64,000 nt of DNA from Streptomyces viridochromogenes DSM 40736 (GCF_000158955.1 NZ_GG657757.1:2224197-2288196); one strand, 5' to 3'; positions 9,135 through 20,337 are shown, counted from the stretch's first letter. The notes: generated by a model not told the origin, from the sequence alone. Numbers and translations are program-made.

Positions 9135-9295
9135 GCGCGCTGCCATCGACGGCCGTTGACCTGCCCTGGTTCGTCACCGATGACGTACCTGACCCTGCGG
9201 CCGTGCACGCGGCGTGCCGGTGCGCGGCAGCCCCGGGGACGGCAGCCGCGCGCGAGGCGCGCGTGCCGGTCCACTGTGGTCACGGTGAGAGTCAT
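9128..9295 (-). CDS. trpX: small basic protein TrpX/TrpM-like between trpC and trpB
   Basis: An ATG at 9295 opens a 55-residue frame starting MTLTVTTVDRHARLARG and ending NGRRWQRAL. It is Arg-rich (15 Arg), with two Cys, two His and a single Trp. Position and size match the small gene between trpC and trpB in S. coelicolor, called trpX or trpM in the literature and reported to affect tryptophan levels. No enzymatic motif is visible. The start is 21 bp after the trpC stop, so it is in the same transcript. Its stop codon falls in a dispersed repeat, so the C-terminus may vary among strains. Confidence 0.7.
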   Translation of the reverse strand: MTLTVTTVDRHARLARGCRPRGCRAPARRVHGRRVRYVIGDEPGQVNGRRWQRAL

Positions 9296-9316
9296 CGGGG
9301 CAAGCCTAGCGGGTGA

Positions 9317-10126
9317 TCAGCCCCGGCCGTGCCGGAGTGCGGGGTGCTCGCCCGCCGCCACCAGGTCGGAGACCGCCGTCCTGGGGTCCTTGCCGGTGAC
9401 GAGGGACTCGCCGACCAGGACCGCGTCGGCGCCGGCGTTGGCGTAGGCGATGAGGTCGTGGGGGCCGCGGACGCCGGACTCGGCGATCTTGATGATGTGG
9501 TCGGGGATCTCCGGTGCCACCCGCTCGAAGGTGCCGCGGTCGACCTCGAGGGTCTTCAGGTTGCGCGCGTTGACGCCGATCACACGGGCGCCGGCGTCGA
9601 CCGCGCGCTCGACCTCGTCCTCGTCGTGCACCTCGACGAGCGGGGTGAGCCCGATGGACTCGGCGCGCTCGATGAGGGACTCCAGGGCGGGCTGTTCCAG
9701 GGCCGCGACGATCAGCAGGACGACGTCGGCGCCGTAGGCCCGGGCCTCCCACAGCTGGTACGACGTGACGATGAAGTCCTTGCGCAGGACCGGGATGTCC
9801 ACGCGGGAGCGGACGGCCTCCAGGTCGGCCAGCGAGCCGCCGAAGCGGCGCTGTTCGGTGAGCACGGAGATGACGGCCGCGCCGCCCGCCTCGTAGTCGG
9901 CGGCGAGCCCGGCCGGGTCGGCGATCGCGGCCAGCGCGCCCTTGGACGGGCTGGAGCGCTTGACCTCGCAGATGACCTTGACACCTTCGCCGCGCAGGGC
10001 GGCCGCACCGTCCTTGGCCGCGGGAGCCTTCGCCGCGCGCTCCTTGAGCTCGTCGAGGCTGACGCGCGCCTGCCGCTCCGCGAGGTCGGCACGGACTCCG
10101 TCGATGATCTCGTCGAGCACACTCAC
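9317..10126 (-). CDS. trpC: indole-3-glycerol phosphate synthase
   Basis: TrpC closes the indole ring, converting CdRP to indole-3-glycerol phosphate with loss of CO2. The 269-residue TIM barrel has [13 protein letters not shown] (catalytic Glu and Lys), [47 protein letters not shown] and [10 protein letters not shown]. The GTG start follows AAGGGG at proper distance. It is monofunctional: no TrpF domain is fused, consistent with PriA supplying that step. It heads the trpC-trpX-trpB-trpA run, and its 185-bp upstream gap may hold a promoter. Confidence 0.97.
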   Translation of the reverse strand: MSVLDEIIDGVRADLAERQARVSLDELKERAAKAPAAKDGAAALRGEGVKVICEVKRSSPSKGALAAIADPAGLAADYEAGGAAVISVLTEQRRFGGSLADLEAVRSRVDIPVLRKDFIVTSYQLWEARAYGADVVLLIVAALEQPALESLIERAESIGLTPLVEVHDEDEVERAVDAGARVIGVNARNLKTLEVDRGTFERVAPEIPDHIIKIAESGVRGPHDLIAYANAGADAVLVGESLVTGKDPRTAVSDLVAAGEHPALRHGRG

Positions 10127-10240
10127 GCGAGCGGCCCCCTTCCAGACGGTTGCGAGTTCCAGCGACCAGTCGAAAACCGATGGTCACTGCGATGGTATCC
10201 GCAGCGGGGCGCGGGCCTCGCATCCGGTTGACGCCGGTCC

Positions 10241-10290
10241 CTCCCCCACCCTCGAACCAGCTTCGCATGCTCGGGCGGGAGGTGCCCCCA
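10241..10290. repeat. dispersed repeat with imperfect stem upstream of trpC
   Basis: The text CTCCCCCACCCTCGAACC and then TCGGGCGGGAGGTGCCCCCA forms an imperfect stem-loop. It resembles a common Streptomyces intergenic repeat of the CTCCCCCA...TGGGGGA type. It lies between the DUF2752 gene and trpC and could act as a terminator or processing site. It is recognised from memory of the repeat family. Confidence 0.55.
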
Positions 10291-10311
10291 TACTGGACAT
10301 CCACCAGTTGA

Positions 10312-10746
10312 TCAAGGATGGAGCCAGCCACCGAAGGGCAGGTTCCGGACAACCGTGAAGACCAGCAGCAACGCGCCGAGACTCCACACCGCCCCGGGAC
10401 GAGGGTCGATCCGCAGCGGGCGCCCGCGGACCGCGTGGACCACCCATACGGTCCACACCACGGCGAAGCCCAGATAGCCGAGGACGGCCAGGGCGTTGTC
10501 CTGGAGCGCCGCCGGGAAGTCCCCGTGCACGAAGGCGTGCGCGCTGCGCAGTCCGCCGCAGCCGGGGCAGTACAGGCCCGTGTAGCGCAGCAGCGGGCAG
10601 ACTGGGTAGTGGCCGGGTTCGTTGGGATCCACCGCGCCCACGTAGGCGAAGGCGGCCGCGACGGCCGCGAGCACCCCGGCGGGGACGGCCAGGCGCCCCG
10701 GGACGCTCCGCGTCACCCTTCGGCTGTCGGTGTTCACGGTATGCAT
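10312..10746 (-). CDS. DUF2752 membrane protein
   Basis: The 144-residue product carries the DUF2752 core YPVCPLLRYTGLYCPGCGGLRSAHAFVHGDF, with three conserved cysteines, and three hydrophobic segments (about residues 20-40, 75-98 and 110-132). The cysteine pattern suggests a metal or redox role, but the family function is unknown. The ATG at 10746 (MHTVNTDSRR) is preferred to a GTG 36 bases upstream because the conserved region and basic pre-membrane stretch begin after it. It sits within the trp supraoperon. Confidence 0.85.
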   Translation of the reverse strand: MHTVNTDSRRVTRSVPGRLAVPAGVLAAVAAAFAYVGAVDPNEPGHYPVCPLLRYTGLYCPGCGGLRSAHAFVHGDFPAALQDNALAVLGYLGFAVVWTVWVVHAVRGRPLRIDPRPGAVWSLGALLLVFTVVRNLPFGGWLHP

Positions 10747-10829
10747 TGTGCCCGGCACGCGCGTGAGGGGCGGCCCCGGCACCCGTGTGCCGGCCGCCCC
10801 TCACGCGACGACGCGGTGTTCCGCGGAGG

Positions 10830-11081
10830 TCAGCCCTCGGCGCTCGCCGGCTCGCGGTCGCCCGTCACCTGGTGCGGCTGGTGCAGGTCCCTGGGCTGGC
10901 CCAGGCCCATCATCCGCATGATGGCGCCGACGACACCACCGAGCAGCACGACGACCATGCCCGCCCAGAAGCCCACCGGCTGGTCCATCACCATGAACGC
11001 GCCCGCGACGCAGAAACCGATGAAGGCGATCGTGACACCGGTCCAGGCGGCCGGGGTGTGACCGTGGCTGCTGCCCGCCAT
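10830..11081 (-). CDS. HGxxPAAW-family small membrane protein
   Basis: The 83-residue protein begins MAGSSHGHTPAAWTGV, the HGxxPAAW signature of a small actinobacterial family. Two membrane helices follow (about residues 15-32 and 38-58), then a polar tail. A clear GAGGAG Shine-Dalgarno precedes the ATG. Function is unknown; its place between trpE and trpC is conserved in Streptomyces as far as I recall. Confidence 0.88.
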   Translation of the reverse strand: MAGSSHGHTPAAWTGVTIAFIGFCVAGAFMVMDQPVGFWAGMVVVLLGGVVGAIMRMMGLGQPRDLHQPHQVTGDREPASAEG

Positions 11082-11190
11082 TGCTTGCTCCTCGTTGCTG
11101 TGTGCGTGTCTGAGCAGGACGCTCAGGCTCATTGTCCCGCACGCACGCCCGCGCGGTGAGCGGGGGTACTCCCTCGGCTCCGCGTACGGT

Positions 11191-11832
11191 TCAGGCCCCG
11201 GTCGGGTCCTCTCCCCGGTCGAGTGCCTTCCACAGGTCCTCGGGCCGGTCCGGGTCGACGGCGGGTGCCTTGCGGCGCGGCTGGGGGGTGCCGCCCCGCT
11301 CGTAGCGGCCCGACATCGCGGGCCACAGCCGGCCGTAGCGCAGGGCGAGCAGTCCGGCCAGCAGGAGCAGCACGCCGCCGACGACCGCGACGTACGGCCA
11401 GGCCGTGTGGCTGAGGGCCGCCACGGAGGCCGTGGTGTCACCGGAGGCCTCCGCGGCCTTCTCGTCGAGGGCGGAGCCGTCGGAGGCGCCGATCAGGGCG
11501 GCGGCGACGGTGCCCGCGCCGGACAGCGCGAGCAGCGCGGCCACGACGACGCGGCCGGCCCGGCGGACGGCGAAGACGGCGACGAGCGCGGCGAGGCCCA
11601 CGATGGCGAGCGCCGCGGGGACGCCCGTGACGTCGCTGCCCTTGGCGGACAGGGGGAAGGCGCCGCCGGCCACCGTCGCGGTGCCCTCCGCCCATTGCTG
11701 CCGGGAGGCGAGCAGTGCCACGGCCGCGCCGAGGGCACCGGCAAACAGCGCGACGGCGAGGCTCAGGCGGCCGGCCCGGGCGGATCCGGCGGCTTCGGGA
11801 CGGGAGTGAGGTACAGCAGTCACATCCCCCAC
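11191..11832 (-). CDS. Trp-operon-associated membrane protein (TIGR02234 type)
   Basis: The 213-residue protein has four hydrophobic segments (RLSLAVALFAGALGAAVALLA, ALAIVGLAALVAVFAV, VVVAALLALSGAGTVAAALIG, VAVVGGVLLLLAGLLAL). A conserved SRQQW motif follows the first, and there is a Pro/Arg-rich cytoplasmic tail. This is the membrane family described as associated with Trp biosynthesis operons in actinobacteria; its biochemical role is unknown. The start is ambiguous: GTG 11832 gives the longest form and GTG 11823 also fits. It lies 42 bp after trpE on the same strand. Confidence 0.85.
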   Translation of the reverse strand: MGDVTAVPHSRPEAAGSARAGRLSLAVALFAGALGAAVALLASRQQWAEGTATVAGGAFPLSAKGSDVTGVPAALAIVGLAALVAVFAVRRAGRVVVAALLALSGAGTVAAALIGASDGSALDEKAAEASGDTTASVAALSHTAWPYVAVVGGVLLLLAGLLALRYGRLWPAMSGRYERGGTPQPRRKAPAVDPDRPEDLWKALDRGEDPTGA

Positions 11833-11874
11833 TATCGCTTGAACCCCGGGCGAACCGTCACCCGGGGGTTCGTC

Positions 11875-13368
<1,494 letters not shown>

Positions 13369-13379
13369 GGCGGCTGACC

Positions 13380-13781
13380 TTACTGATCCGTCGCGGAGTC
13401 TTCGCAGCCGCCGTCCCCGTCCTTGAGCAGGACGTCCTCGTCGAAGCAGGTGCGGGCTCCGGTGTGGCAGGCGGCGCCGACCTGGTCGACCTTCACCAGG
13501 ACGGTGTCGGCGTCGCAGTCGAGGGCGACGGACTTCACCCACTGGAAGTGGCCGGAGGTGTCGCCCTTGACCCAGTACTCCTGGCGGCTGCGGGACCAGT
13601 AGGTGCACCGGCCGGTGGTCAGGGTGCGGTGCAGCGCCTCGTCGTCCATCCAGCCGAGCATCAGCACCTCTCCGGTGTCGTACTGCTGGGCGATGGCGGG
13701 CAGGAGGCCGTCGCTGCTGCGCTTGAGGCGGGCGGCGATCTCCGGGTCGAGGCGGCTGGGCCGGGGGGACGTGCTGGTCAT
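13380..13781 (-). CDS. hisI: phosphoribosyl-AMP cyclohydrolase
   Basis: HisI opens the purine ring of PR-AMP in the third histidine step. The 133-residue monofunctional enzyme contains [51 protein letters not shown] and [10 protein letters not shown], which include the Zn-binding cysteines and acidic Mg site. No HisE domain is fused. The ATG at 13781 is supported by family length; an upstream in-frame ATG at 13790 is possible. It is the first gene of the trpE transcript, separated from the main his operon by a plus-strand gene. Confidence 0.95.
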   Translation of the reverse strand: MTSTSPRPSRLDPEIAARLKRSSDGLLPAIAQQYDTGEVLMLGWMDDEALHRTLTTGRCTYWSRSRQEYWVKGDTSGHFQWVKSVALDCDADTVLVKVDQVGAACHTGARTCFDEDVLLKDGDGGCEDSATDQ

Positions 13782-13852
13782 GCCGACCATTGTGCCGCGC
13801 GCCACTGACAGGCCTGGTGGAGTGTCCACTGGGCGGACCTTCCGCGCGGTCG

Positions 13853-13858
13853 TAGGCT
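13853..13858 (+). promoter_or_regulatory. -10 box of a probable leaderless promoter
   Basis: TAGGCT sits six bases upstream of the ATG at 13865, with no Shine-Dalgarno between. This spacing puts the transcription start at or next to the ATG, the arrangement of leaderless actinobacterial genes. Confidence 0.55.
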
Positions 13859-13864
13859 TGCCGC

Positions 13865-14500
13865 ATGTCGACCCATGCCAAGCGTGAACGACTTCTCCTC
13901 GCCGACCTGTTGGAGACCGCGGGTCCGGACGCGCCCACCCTCTGCGAGGGCTGGACGACCCGGGACCTCGCCGCGCACGTGGTGGTGCGCGAACGCCGGC
14001 CGGACGCCGCGGGCGGGATACTGATCAAGCAGCTCGCGCCGCGCCTGGACCGGGTGATGGCGGAGTACACCGGCAAGCCGTACGAGGAGCTGATCCAGCT
14101 GATCCGTACGGGGCCGCCGCGTTTCTCCCCCTTCTCGCTCAAGCCGGTCGACGAGGCGTCGAACATCATCGAGTTCTACGTCCACACGGAAGACGTCCGC
14201 CGGGCCCAGCCGGACTGGTCCGCGCGCGAGCTCGACGCGGTGTTCCAGGACGCCCTGTGGTCCCGGCTGGAGCGCACGGCCCGCCTGATGGGCCGAGGCG
14301 TGCCGACGGGCCTGGTGCTGCGGCGCCCGGACGGCCAGACGGTGGTCGCCCACCGCGGTACGCCGGTGGTCACGGTGACCGGCGAGCCGTCGGAGCTGGT
14401 GCTGTTCTCGTACGGCCGGCAGAGCAAGGCGAAGGTCGAGCTGGACGGTGACGAGGCCGCGATCGCGAAGCTGCACGAGACGAAGCAGCTCGGGATCTGA
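13865..14500 (+). CDS. TIGR03085-family protein (DinB/mycothiol-maleylpyruvate isomerase-like fold)
   Basis: The 211-residue product has the start [42 protein letters not shown], typical of the actinobacterial TIGR03085 family. It keeps the metal-ligand-type histidines of the DinB/maleylpyruvate isomerase fold (AAHVV and [12 protein letters not shown]). Members may bind a divalent metal and use mycothiol, but no substrate is known. It is a single plus-strand gene between two minus-strand biosynthetic blocks, probably expressed from a leaderless promoter. Confidence 0.85.
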   Translation: MSTHAKRERLLLADLLETAGPDAPTLCEGWTTRDLAAHVVVRERRPDAAGGILIKQLAPRLDRVMAEYTGKPYEELIQLIRTGPPRFSPFSLKPVDEASNIIEFYVHTEDVRRAQPDWSARELDAVFQDALWSRLERTARLMGRGVPTGLVLRRPDGQTVVAHRGTPVVTVTGEPSELVLFSYGRQSKAKVELDGDEAAIAKLHETKQLGI

Positions 14501-14520
14501 GAAGCGCCGCGCGCACGGGA

Positions 14521-14551
14521 GAGCCCCGGTCGCCTCACGCGGCCGGGGCTC
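14521..14551. terminator. bidirectional terminator hairpin
   Basis: Arms GAGCCCCGGTCGC and GCGGCCGGGGCTC, which pair with one G-U, flank a CTCAC loop. It lies in the 66-bp gap between the convergent ends of the TIGR03085 gene and hisF. Confidence 0.75.
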
Positions 14552-14566
14552 CACACACGGCCGGTG

Positions 14567-15322
14567 TCACCGCACGGGGTGTCCGGCCTCCCGCAGCGTC
14601 TCCTTGACCTGGCCGATGCGCAGGTCGCCGAAGTGGAACACGGACGCCGCCAGCACCGCGTCCGCGCCGGCCTCGATCGCCGGCGGGAAGTCCTTCAGCC
14701 TGCCCGCGCCGCCCGAGGCGATGACCGGGACGGTGACGTGCCCCCGCACGGCCTGGATCATCTCCAGGTCGTAGCCGTCCTTGGTGCCGTCCGCGTCCAT
14801 CGAGTTGAGCAGGATCTCGCCCGCGCCGAGTTCGGCGGCCTGATGCGCCCACTCGACGGCGTCGATGCCGGTGCCGCGGCGGCCGCCGTGGGTGGTCACC
14901 TCGAAGGAGCCGGACTCCGTGCGACGGGCGTCCACCGAGAGGACGAGGACCTGGCGGCCGAAGCGTTCCGCGATCTCGCGTATCAGCTCCGGGCGGGCGA
15001 TCGCGGCCGTGTTGACGCCGACCTTGTCCGCACCGGCCCGCAGCAGCTTGTCCACGTCCTCGGCGGTACGCACGCCGCCGCCGACGGTGAGCGGGATGAA
15101 CACCTGCTCGGCCGTGCGGCGCACCACGTCGTACGTCGTCTCGCGGTTGCCCGACGAGGCGGTGATGTCCAGGAACGTCAGCTCGTCGGCGCCCTCGGTG
15201 TCGTACACCTTGGCCATCTCGACGGGGTCGCCCGCGTCGCGCAGGTTCTGGAAGTTGACGCCCTTGACGACCCGGCCGTTGTCCACGTCCAGGCAGGGGA
15301 TGACTCGGACCGCCAGGGTCAT
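14567..15322 (-). CDS. hisF: imidazole glycerol phosphate synthase, cyclase subunit
   Basis: HisF joins ammonia from HisH to PRFAR, giving ImGP and AICAR. The 251-residue barrel has [16 protein letters not shown] (catalytic Asp12), [55 protein letters not shown] (second catalytic Asp) and [10 protein letters not shown]. The ATG overlaps the ridA stop by 4 bp. It is the last gene of the his operon. Confidence 0.98.
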   Translation of the reverse strand: MTLAVRVIPCLDVDNGRVVKGVNFQNLRDAGDPVEMAKVYDTEGADELTFLDITASSGNRETTYDVVRRTAEQVFIPLTVGGGVRTAEDVDKLLRAGADKVGVNTAAIARPELIREIAERFGRQVLVLSVDARRTESGSFEVTTHGGRRGTGIDAVEWAHQAAELGAGEILLNSMDADGTKDGYDLEMIQAVRGHVTVPVIASGGAGRLKDFPPAIEAGADAVLAASVFHFGDLRIGQVKETLREAGHPVR

Positions 15323-15720
15323 GAAGTCACGGCTCCTCTGAATGCTTCGATCTCCACGGACACCAGCACACGCGGATCGATGAAGCCCTCCACGACCAGG
15401 AAGGTCGCGACCGGGCGCGCGGTGTCGAACAGTTCCTTGTGCGCGCGGCCCACCTCGTCGAGATCGCGCGCGTGCGCCAGGTACATGCGGGTGCGGATCA
15501 CCGACGCGGCACCGAGCCCGAACTCGGCGACCGCGTCGAGCGCGCTGGTGAAGGCCACCTTCGCCTGCTCGTACGGATCCCCCTCCCCGTACAGCACGCT
15601 GCCCTTGAAGGACGTGGTGCCCGCCACCAGCACGTGGTCGCCCGCCGCGACGGCACGTGCAAAACCGAAGGACTCTTCCCAGGGACTTCCGCTCTGCACT
15701 CGCCGTACGGCATCACTCAT
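15319..15720 (-). CDS. RidA/YjgF-family protein embedded in the his operon
   Basis: The 133-residue protein has YjgF/RidA features: [47 protein letters not shown] with the conserved arginine, and [21 protein letters not shown]. RidA proteins hydrolyse reactive enamine/imine intermediates from PLP enzymes, although some relatives have other roles. It overlaps priA and hisF by 4 bp each, so it is made with the imidazole-forming enzymes. That suggests a service role in the pathway, which is inference. Confidence 0.9.
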   Translation of the reverse strand: MSDAVRRVQSGSPWEESFGFARAVAAGDHVLVAGTTSFKGSVLYGEGDPYEQAKVAFTSALDAVAEFGLGAASVIRTRMYLAHARDLDEVGRAHKELFDTARPVATFLVVEGFIDPRVLVSVEIEAFRGAVTS

Positions 15721-16445
15721 GACGACACTGCCTCCAAGGCCTCTTCCAGGGTGAACGCCTTCGCGTACAGCGCCTTCCCTACGATCGCGCCCTCGACACC
15801 GAGGGGGACGAGGCCGGCGATGGCCCGGAGGTCGTCCAGCGAGGACACGCCGCCGGAGGCCACGACCGGACGGTCCGTCGCGGCACACACATTGCGCAGC
15901 AGCTCCAGGTTCGGTCCCTGGAGCGTGCCGTCCTTGGCGATGTCGGTGACGACGTAGCGGGCACAGCCCTCCTTGTCGAGGCGCTCCAGCGTCTCGTAGA
16001 GGTCGCCGCCGTCCCGGGTCCAGCCGCGGCCGCGCAGGGTCGTGCCCCGGACGTCCAGGCCCACCGCGATCTTGTCGCCGTGCTCGGCGATGACCTTGGC
16101 GACCCACTCGGGGGTCTCCAGGGCGGCCGTGCCGAGGTTCACGCGCTTGCAGCCGGTGGCGAGGGCGGCGGCGAGGGTGTCGTCGTCGCGGATGCCGCCG
16201 GACAGCTCCACCTTGATGTCCATCGCCTTGGCGACCTCGGCGATCAGCTCGCGGTTGTTCCCGGTGCCGAACGCGGCGTCCAGGTCGACCAGGTGCAGCC
16301 ACTCGGCGCCGGACCGCTGCCAGGCGAGAGCGGCCTCCAGGGGCGAGCCGTAGGAGGTCTCCGTACCGGACTCGCCGTGCACCAGGCGGACCGCCTGGCC
16401 GTCACGGACGTCGACGGCGGGGAGGAGTTCGAGCTTCGAAGCCAT
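15717..16445 (-). CDS. priA: bifunctional phosphoribosyl isomerase PriA (HisA/TrpF)
   Basis: The 242-residue beta/alpha barrel contains [19 protein letters not shown] (catalytic Asp12), [43 protein letters not shown] (second catalytic Asp) and [13 protein letters not shown]. In actinomycetes this HisA also isomerises phosphoribosyl anthranilate; the window's trp genes lack trpF, which fits that dual role. The ATG lies 1 bp after the hisH stop. The dual function is known for the Streptomyces family and inferred here. Confidence 0.95.
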   Translation of the reverse strand: MASKLELLPAVDVRDGQAVRLVHGESGTETSYGSPLEAALAWQRSGAEWLHLVDLDAAFGTGNNRELIAEVAKAMDIKVELSGGIRDDDTLAAALATGCKRVNLGTAALETPEWVAKVIAEHGDKIAVGLDVRGTTLRGRGWTRDGGDLYETLERLDKEGCARYVVTDIAKDGTLQGPNLELLRNVCAATDRPVVASGGVSSLDDLRAIAGLVPLGVEGAIVGKALYAKAFTLEEALEAVSS

Positions 16446-16446
16446 C

Positions 16447-17094
16447 TCAGAGGGTTCCGATCCAGTTGTTCAGCAGCTGCGCTCCGGCGTCGCCGGACTT
16501 CTCGGGGTGGAACTGCGTGGCCCACAGGACGCCGTTCTCGACGGCCGCGACGAACGGCTTGCCGTGCGTGGACCAGGTGACCTTGGGGGGCTCGATCGTC
16601 GGGTTGTGGGTCTCCAGCGACCAGTCGTGGACGGCGTAGGAGTGCACGAAGTAGAAGCGCGCGTCCGCATGCAGGCCGGCGAACAGCTGCGAGCCGGCCG
16701 GGGCGTCCACGGTGTTCCAGCCCATGTGGGGCACGATCTCGGCCTGGAGCGGCTCGACCGAGCCGGGCCACTCGTCGAGGCCCTCGGTCTCCACGCCGTG
16801 CTCGATGCCGCGCGCGAAGAGGATCTGCATGCCGACGCAGATGCCCATGACCGGGCGGCCGCCGGACAGCCGGCGGTCGACGATCCAGTCCCCGCGCGCC
16901 TCGCGCAGGCCCTTCATGCAGGAGGCGAAGGCGCCGACGCCGGGCACGAGCAGCCCGTCGGCGTTCATGGCCTTGTCGTAGTCACGGGTGATCTCGACGT
17001 CGGCTCCGGTGCGCGCGAGGGCACGCTCGGCGGAGCGGACGTTGCCGAAGCCGTAGTCGAACACGACCACCTTCTTCGGGCTGCTCAATTCCAC
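16447..17094 (-). CDS. hisH: imidazole glycerol phosphate synthase, glutamine amidotransferase subunit
   Basis: HisH hydrolyses glutamine and passes ammonia to HisF. The 214-215 residue class I amidotransferase shows [41 protein letters not shown] with the nucleophile Cys, and [11 protein letters not shown] with the His/Glu pair. The start is interesting: a perfect GGAGGT (17100-17095) abuts the GTG at 17094, leaving no spacer. A TTG at 17088 has a 6-base spacer and overlaps the stop of the preceding small gene as TTGA, like the other junctions in this operon. The longer form is given, but TTG 17088 may be the true start. Confidence 0.96.
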   Translation of the reverse strand: MELSSPKKVVVFDYGFGNVRSAERALARTGADVEITRDYDKAMNADGLLVPGVGAFASCMKGLREARGDWIVDRRLSGGRPVMGICVGMQILFARGIEHGVETEGLDEWPGSVEPLQAEIVPHMGWNTVDAPAGSQLFAGLHADARFYFVHSYAVHDWSLETHNPTIEPPKVTWSTHGKPFVAAVENGVLWATQFHPEKSGDAGAQLLNNWIGTL

Positions 17095-17249
17095 ACCTCC
17101 AGCCTCACGACACCGGCGGCCAGGCACATCGCGGCGCCGATCGACAGCAGCACGATCAGGCCCTTGGGCATCTTCTGCTTGACGAAGGAGTAGATCCCGC
17201 CGACGAGGAACAGGCCGACGACGATCAGCAGGGTCGAGGTGCCGTTCAC
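17085..17249 (-). CDS. 54-residue membrane protein inside the his operon
   Basis: A GTG start (GTGA overlap with hisB) opens a 54-residue frame [20 protein letters not shown], then [12 protein letters not shown], ending RLEVWN. It has two hydrophobic helices separated by a short basic loop ([10 protein letters not shown]), an N-in hairpin topology. Coupling to hisB upstream and hisH downstream by 4-bp overlaps argues it is a real gene. I know of no function; similar small proteins occur at this place in other Streptomyces his operons as far as I recall. Confidence 0.82.
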   Translation of the reverse strand: MNGTSTLLIVVGLFLVGGIYSFVKQKMPKGLIVLLSIGAAMCLAAGVVRLEVWN

Positions 17250-17839
17250 AGGGCGCCCTTCGTGGAGGGGAGGATGCCGGCCGCGCGCGGGTCGCGCTCC
17301 GACGCGTAGCGCAGGGCCCGGGCCAGCGCCTTGAACTGGCACTCCACGATGTGGTGCGCGTTGCGGCCGTAGGGCACGTGCACGTGCAGCGCGATCTGGG
17401 CCTGGGCCACGAAGGACTCCAGGATGTGCCGGGTCATGGTGGTGTCGTACTCGCCGATCATCGGCGCCATCTTCTCGGGCTCGGTGTGCACGAGGTAGGG
17501 GCGGCCGGACAGGTCGACGGTGACCTGGGCGAGGGACTCGTCCAGCGGGACGGTGCAGTTGCCGAAGCGGTAGATGCCGACCTTGTCGCCGAGGGCCTGC
17601 TTGAAGGCGGCGCCGAGCGCGAGGGCGGTGTCCTCGATGGTGTGGTGCGAGTCGATGTGCAGGTCGCCCTCGGTCTTCACGGTCAGGTCGAACAGACCGT
17701 GCCGGCCGAGCTGGTCGAGCATGTGGTCGTAGAAGCCGACGCCGGTGGAGATCTCCGTCTTGCCGGTGCCGTCGAGGTCGATCTCGACGAGGACCGAGGT
17801 CTCCTTGGTCGTCCGCTCCACGCGTCCGGTGCGGCTCAT
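17246..17839 (-). CDS. hisB: imidazoleglycerol-phosphate dehydratase
   Basis: HisB dehydrates ImGP to imidazole acetol phosphate. The 197-residue monofunctional enzyme shows [53 protein letters not shown] and [22 protein letters not shown], with the paired HHxxE manganese motifs. No phosphatase domain is fused, so histidinol phosphatase must be encoded elsewhere. The ATG overlaps the hisC stop by 4 bp. Confidence 0.98.
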   Translation of the reverse strand: MSRTGRVERTTKETSVLVEIDLDGTGKTEISTGVGFYDHMLDQLGRHGLFDLTVKTEGDLHIDSHHTIEDTALALGAAFKQALGDKVGIYRFGNCTVPLDESLAQVTVDLSGRPYLVHTEPEKMAPMIGEYDTTMTRHILESFVAQAQIALHVHVPYGRNAHHIVECQFKALARALRYASERDPRAAGILPSTKGAL

Positions 17840-18957
17840 GAACTCTGCTCCTTCTTCAGTGCACGTACCGCGTCGAGGAACGCGTCGTTCTCTTCGGGGG
17901 TTCCGGCGGACACCCGCAGCCATCCGGGGATGCCGTTGTCCCGGACCAGGACGCCCCGGTCGAGGATCTTCTGCCAGGCCGTGTGCGCGCCGCCCTCGCC
18001 GTCGAACCGCCCGAACTGCACGAAGTTGGCGTCGGACTCGACGACCTCGTAGCCCGTTTCGCGCAGTTCGGTGACCAGGCGGTCCCGCTCGGCCTTGAGC
18101 TGTTCGACGTAGCCGAGCAGGGTGGCGGTGTGCTCCAGGGCGGCCAGGGCGGTCGCCTGGGTGACGGCCGACAGGTGGTAGGGCAGCCGGACGAGCTGGA
18201 CGGCGTCCACGACGGCCGGGTGCGCGGCGAGGTAGCCGAGGCGCAGCCCCGCCGCGCCGAACGCCTTCGACATCGTGCGGGAGACGACCAGGTTCGGGCG
18301 CTCGTCGAGCAGCGGCAGCAGCGAGTCGCCGTGGCTGAACTCGATGTACGCCTCGTCGACCACGACCATCGACGGCTTGGCCGCCTGGGCGGCCTCGTAC
18401 AGCGCGAGGACGGTCTCGGGCGGAACCGCGTTGCCGGTCGGGTTGTTGGGGGTGGTGATGAAGACGACGTCCGGCCGGTTCTCGGCGATGGCCTTCTCGG
18501 CCGCCGCCAGGTCGATCGTGAAGTCCTCGTTCCGGGGGCCGGAGATCCAGCCCGTGCCGGTACCGCGCGCGATGAGCCCGTGCATCGAGTACGACGGCTC
18601 GAAGCCGATCGCGGTACGGCCCGGCCCGCCGAAGGTCTGGAGCAGCTGCTGGATGACCTCGTTGGATCCGTTGGCGGCCCAGACGTTGGCCGGGCCGACC
18701 TGGTGGCCGGAGGTGTCCGTCAGGTACTCGGCGAGCTTGGTGCGCAGCTCGACCGCGTCCCGGTCCGGGTAGCGGTTGAGGTTCCGGGCCGCCTCGCGGA
18801 CCCGCTCGGCGATGCGCTCGACCAGCGGCTCGGGCAGCGGGTAGGGGTTCTCGTTGGTGTTCAGCCGTACGGGGACGTCCAGCTGGGGCGCGCCGTAGGG
18901 GGACTTGCCGCGCAGCTCGTCCCGTACGGGGAGATCGTCGATGCGTACGTCGTTCAC
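17836..18957 (-). CDS. hisC: histidinol-phosphate aminotransferase
   Basis: HisC is the PLP enzyme that transaminates imidazole acetol phosphate. The 373-residue fold type I enzyme has [54 protein letters not shown] and [17 protein letters not shown] with PLP-Lys231. The GTG overlaps the hisD stop (GTGA). Confidence 0.98.
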   Translation of the reverse strand: MNDVRIDDLPVRDELRGKSPYGAPQLDVPVRLNTNENPYPLPEPLVERIAERVREAARNLNRYPDRDAVELRTKLAEYLTDTSGHQVGPANVWAANGSNEVIQQLLQTFGGPGRTAIGFEPSYSMHGLIARGTGTGWISGPRNEDFTIDLAAAEKAIAENRPDVVFITTPNNPTGNAVPPETVLALYEAAQAAKPSMVVVDEAYIEFSHGDSLLPLLDERPNLVVSRTMSKAFGAAGLRLGYLAAHPAVVDAVQLVRLPYHLSAVTQATALAALEHTATLLGYVEQLKAERDRLVTELRETGYEVVESDANFVQFGRFDGEGGAHTAWQKILDRGVLVRDNGIPGWLRVSAGTPEENDAFLDAVRALKKEQSS

Positions 18958-20279
18958 TTGCTCTCGGGCACCTTCCAACCGAACCTTGCCTTGATCGCCG
19001 CGCCGTGCGCGGGCAGGTCCTCCGCCTCCGCCAGCGTCACCACGTGATGCGCGACCTCGGCCAGCGCGTCCCGCGTGTAGTCGACGATGTGGATGCCGCG
19101 CAGGAAGGACTGGACGGACAGGCCCGAGGAGTGGCAGGCGCAGCCGCCGGTGGGCAGGACGTGGTTGGAGCCGGCCGCGTAGTCGCCGAGGGAGACCGGG
19201 GCCCAGGGGCCGATGAAGATCGCGCCGGCGTTGCGGACCCGGTCGGCCACGGCCGCGGCGTCGGCCGTCTGGATCTCCAGGTGCTCGGCGCCGTACGCGT
19301 CGACCACCCTGAGGCCCTCGTCGATGCCGTCGACCAGGACGATCGCGGACTGCTTGCCGGACAGGGCGGGGACGATCCGGTCGTCGACGTGCCTGGTGGC
19401 GGCGACCTGCGGCTCCAGCTCCTTCTCCACGGCGTCCGCGAGCTCGACGGAGTCCGTGACGAGGACGGCGGCGGCCAGCGGGTCGTGCTCGGCCTGGCTG
19501 ATCAGGTCGGAGGCGACGTGCACCGGGTCGGCCGTGTCGTCGGCGAGGACCGCGATCTCGGTCGGGCCGGCCTCGGCGTCGATGCCGATCTTGCCGGTGA
19601 AGTAGCGCTTGGCGGCGGCGACCCAGATGTTGCCGGGGCCGGTGACCATGTTCGCGGGCGCGCAGGACTCGGTGCCGTGGGCGAACATCGCGACGGCCGT
19701 GGCACCGCCGGCCGCGTACACCTCGTCGACGCCGAGCAGCGCGCAGGCGGCCAGGATGGTCGGGTGCGGCAGGCCGCCGAACTCGGCCTGCGCGGGTGAG
19801 GCGAGGGCGATCGACTCGACGCCGGCCTCCTGCGCGGGCACCACGTTCATGATCACGGAGGACGGGTACACGGAGCGGCCGCCGGGCGCGTACAGCCCGA
19901 CCCGCTCGACCGGCACCCACTTCTCGGTCACGGAGCCGCCGGGTACCACCTGGGTGGTGTGCGTGCCGCGGCGCTGCTCGCGGTGGACGATCCGGGCGCG
20001 GCGGATGGACTCCTCCAGGGCCGCGCGCACGGCCGGGTCGAGCTCCTCCAGCGCGCGGCCGAGCGCGGCGGCCGGCACCCGTACCTGGTCGAGCCTGACC
20101 CCGTCGAACCGCTCGGCGAACTCGATCAGCGCCGCGTCGCCCCGATGATGCACGTCCTCGCAGATCGGACGCACCTTCTCCAGGGCGGCCGCAACGTCGA
20201 AGTCGGCTCGGGGCAGCAGGTCACGCAGGGCGGGGCCCTCGGGAAGGGCGTCGCCGCGCAGATCGATTCGGGAGATCAC
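18954..20279 (-). CDS. hisD: histidinol dehydrogenase
   Basis: HisD carries out the last two oxidations to histidine with NAD and Zn. The 441-residue product shows [86 protein letters not shown] and the C-terminal [12 protein letters not shown]. It is first in the his operon; the GTG start has only a weak Shine-Dalgarno. A 213-bp divergent region upstream holds the presumed promoter. Confidence 0.98.
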   Translation of the reverse strand: MISRIDLRGDALPEGPALRDLLPRADFDVAAALEKVRPICEDVHHRGDAALIEFAERFDGVRLDQVRVPAAALGRALEELDPAVRAALEESIRRARIVHREQRRGTHTTQVVPGGSVTEKWVPVERVGLYAPGGRSVYPSSVIMNVVPAQEAGVESIALASPAQAEFGGLPHPTILAACALLGVDEVYAAGGATAVAMFAHGTESCAPANMVTGPGNIWVAAAKRYFTGKIGIDAEAGPTEIAVLADDTADPVHVASDLISQAEHDPLAAAVLVTDSVELADAVEKELEPQVAATRHVDDRIVPALSGKQSAIVLVDGIDEGLRVVDAYGAEHLEIQTADAAAVADRVRNAGAIFIGPWAPVSLGDYAAGSNHVLPTGGCACHSSGLSVQSFLRGIHIVDYTRDALAEVAHHVVTLAEAEDLPAHGAAIKARFGWKVPESK

Positions 20280-20320
20280 GTGCTCAATTCTCTCAGACCC
20301 CGATGACGGGCCGTGCGCTC

Positions 20321-20337
20321 GTATCAATGGCTGATAC
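20321..20337. promoter_or_regulatory. inverted repeat in the hisD divergent promoter region
   Basis: GTATCA and TGATAC form a perfect 6-bp inverted repeat around the 5-base spacer ATGGC, about 42 bases upstream of the hisD GTG. Size and place suit an operator for a dimeric repressor of the his operon or the divergent gene. No regulator is identified. Confidence 0.45.

Noticed and set aside
13369..13379. trpE attenuator leader peptide
   Set aside because: Only 11 bases separate hisI and trpE, so no leader fits directly upstream of trpE.
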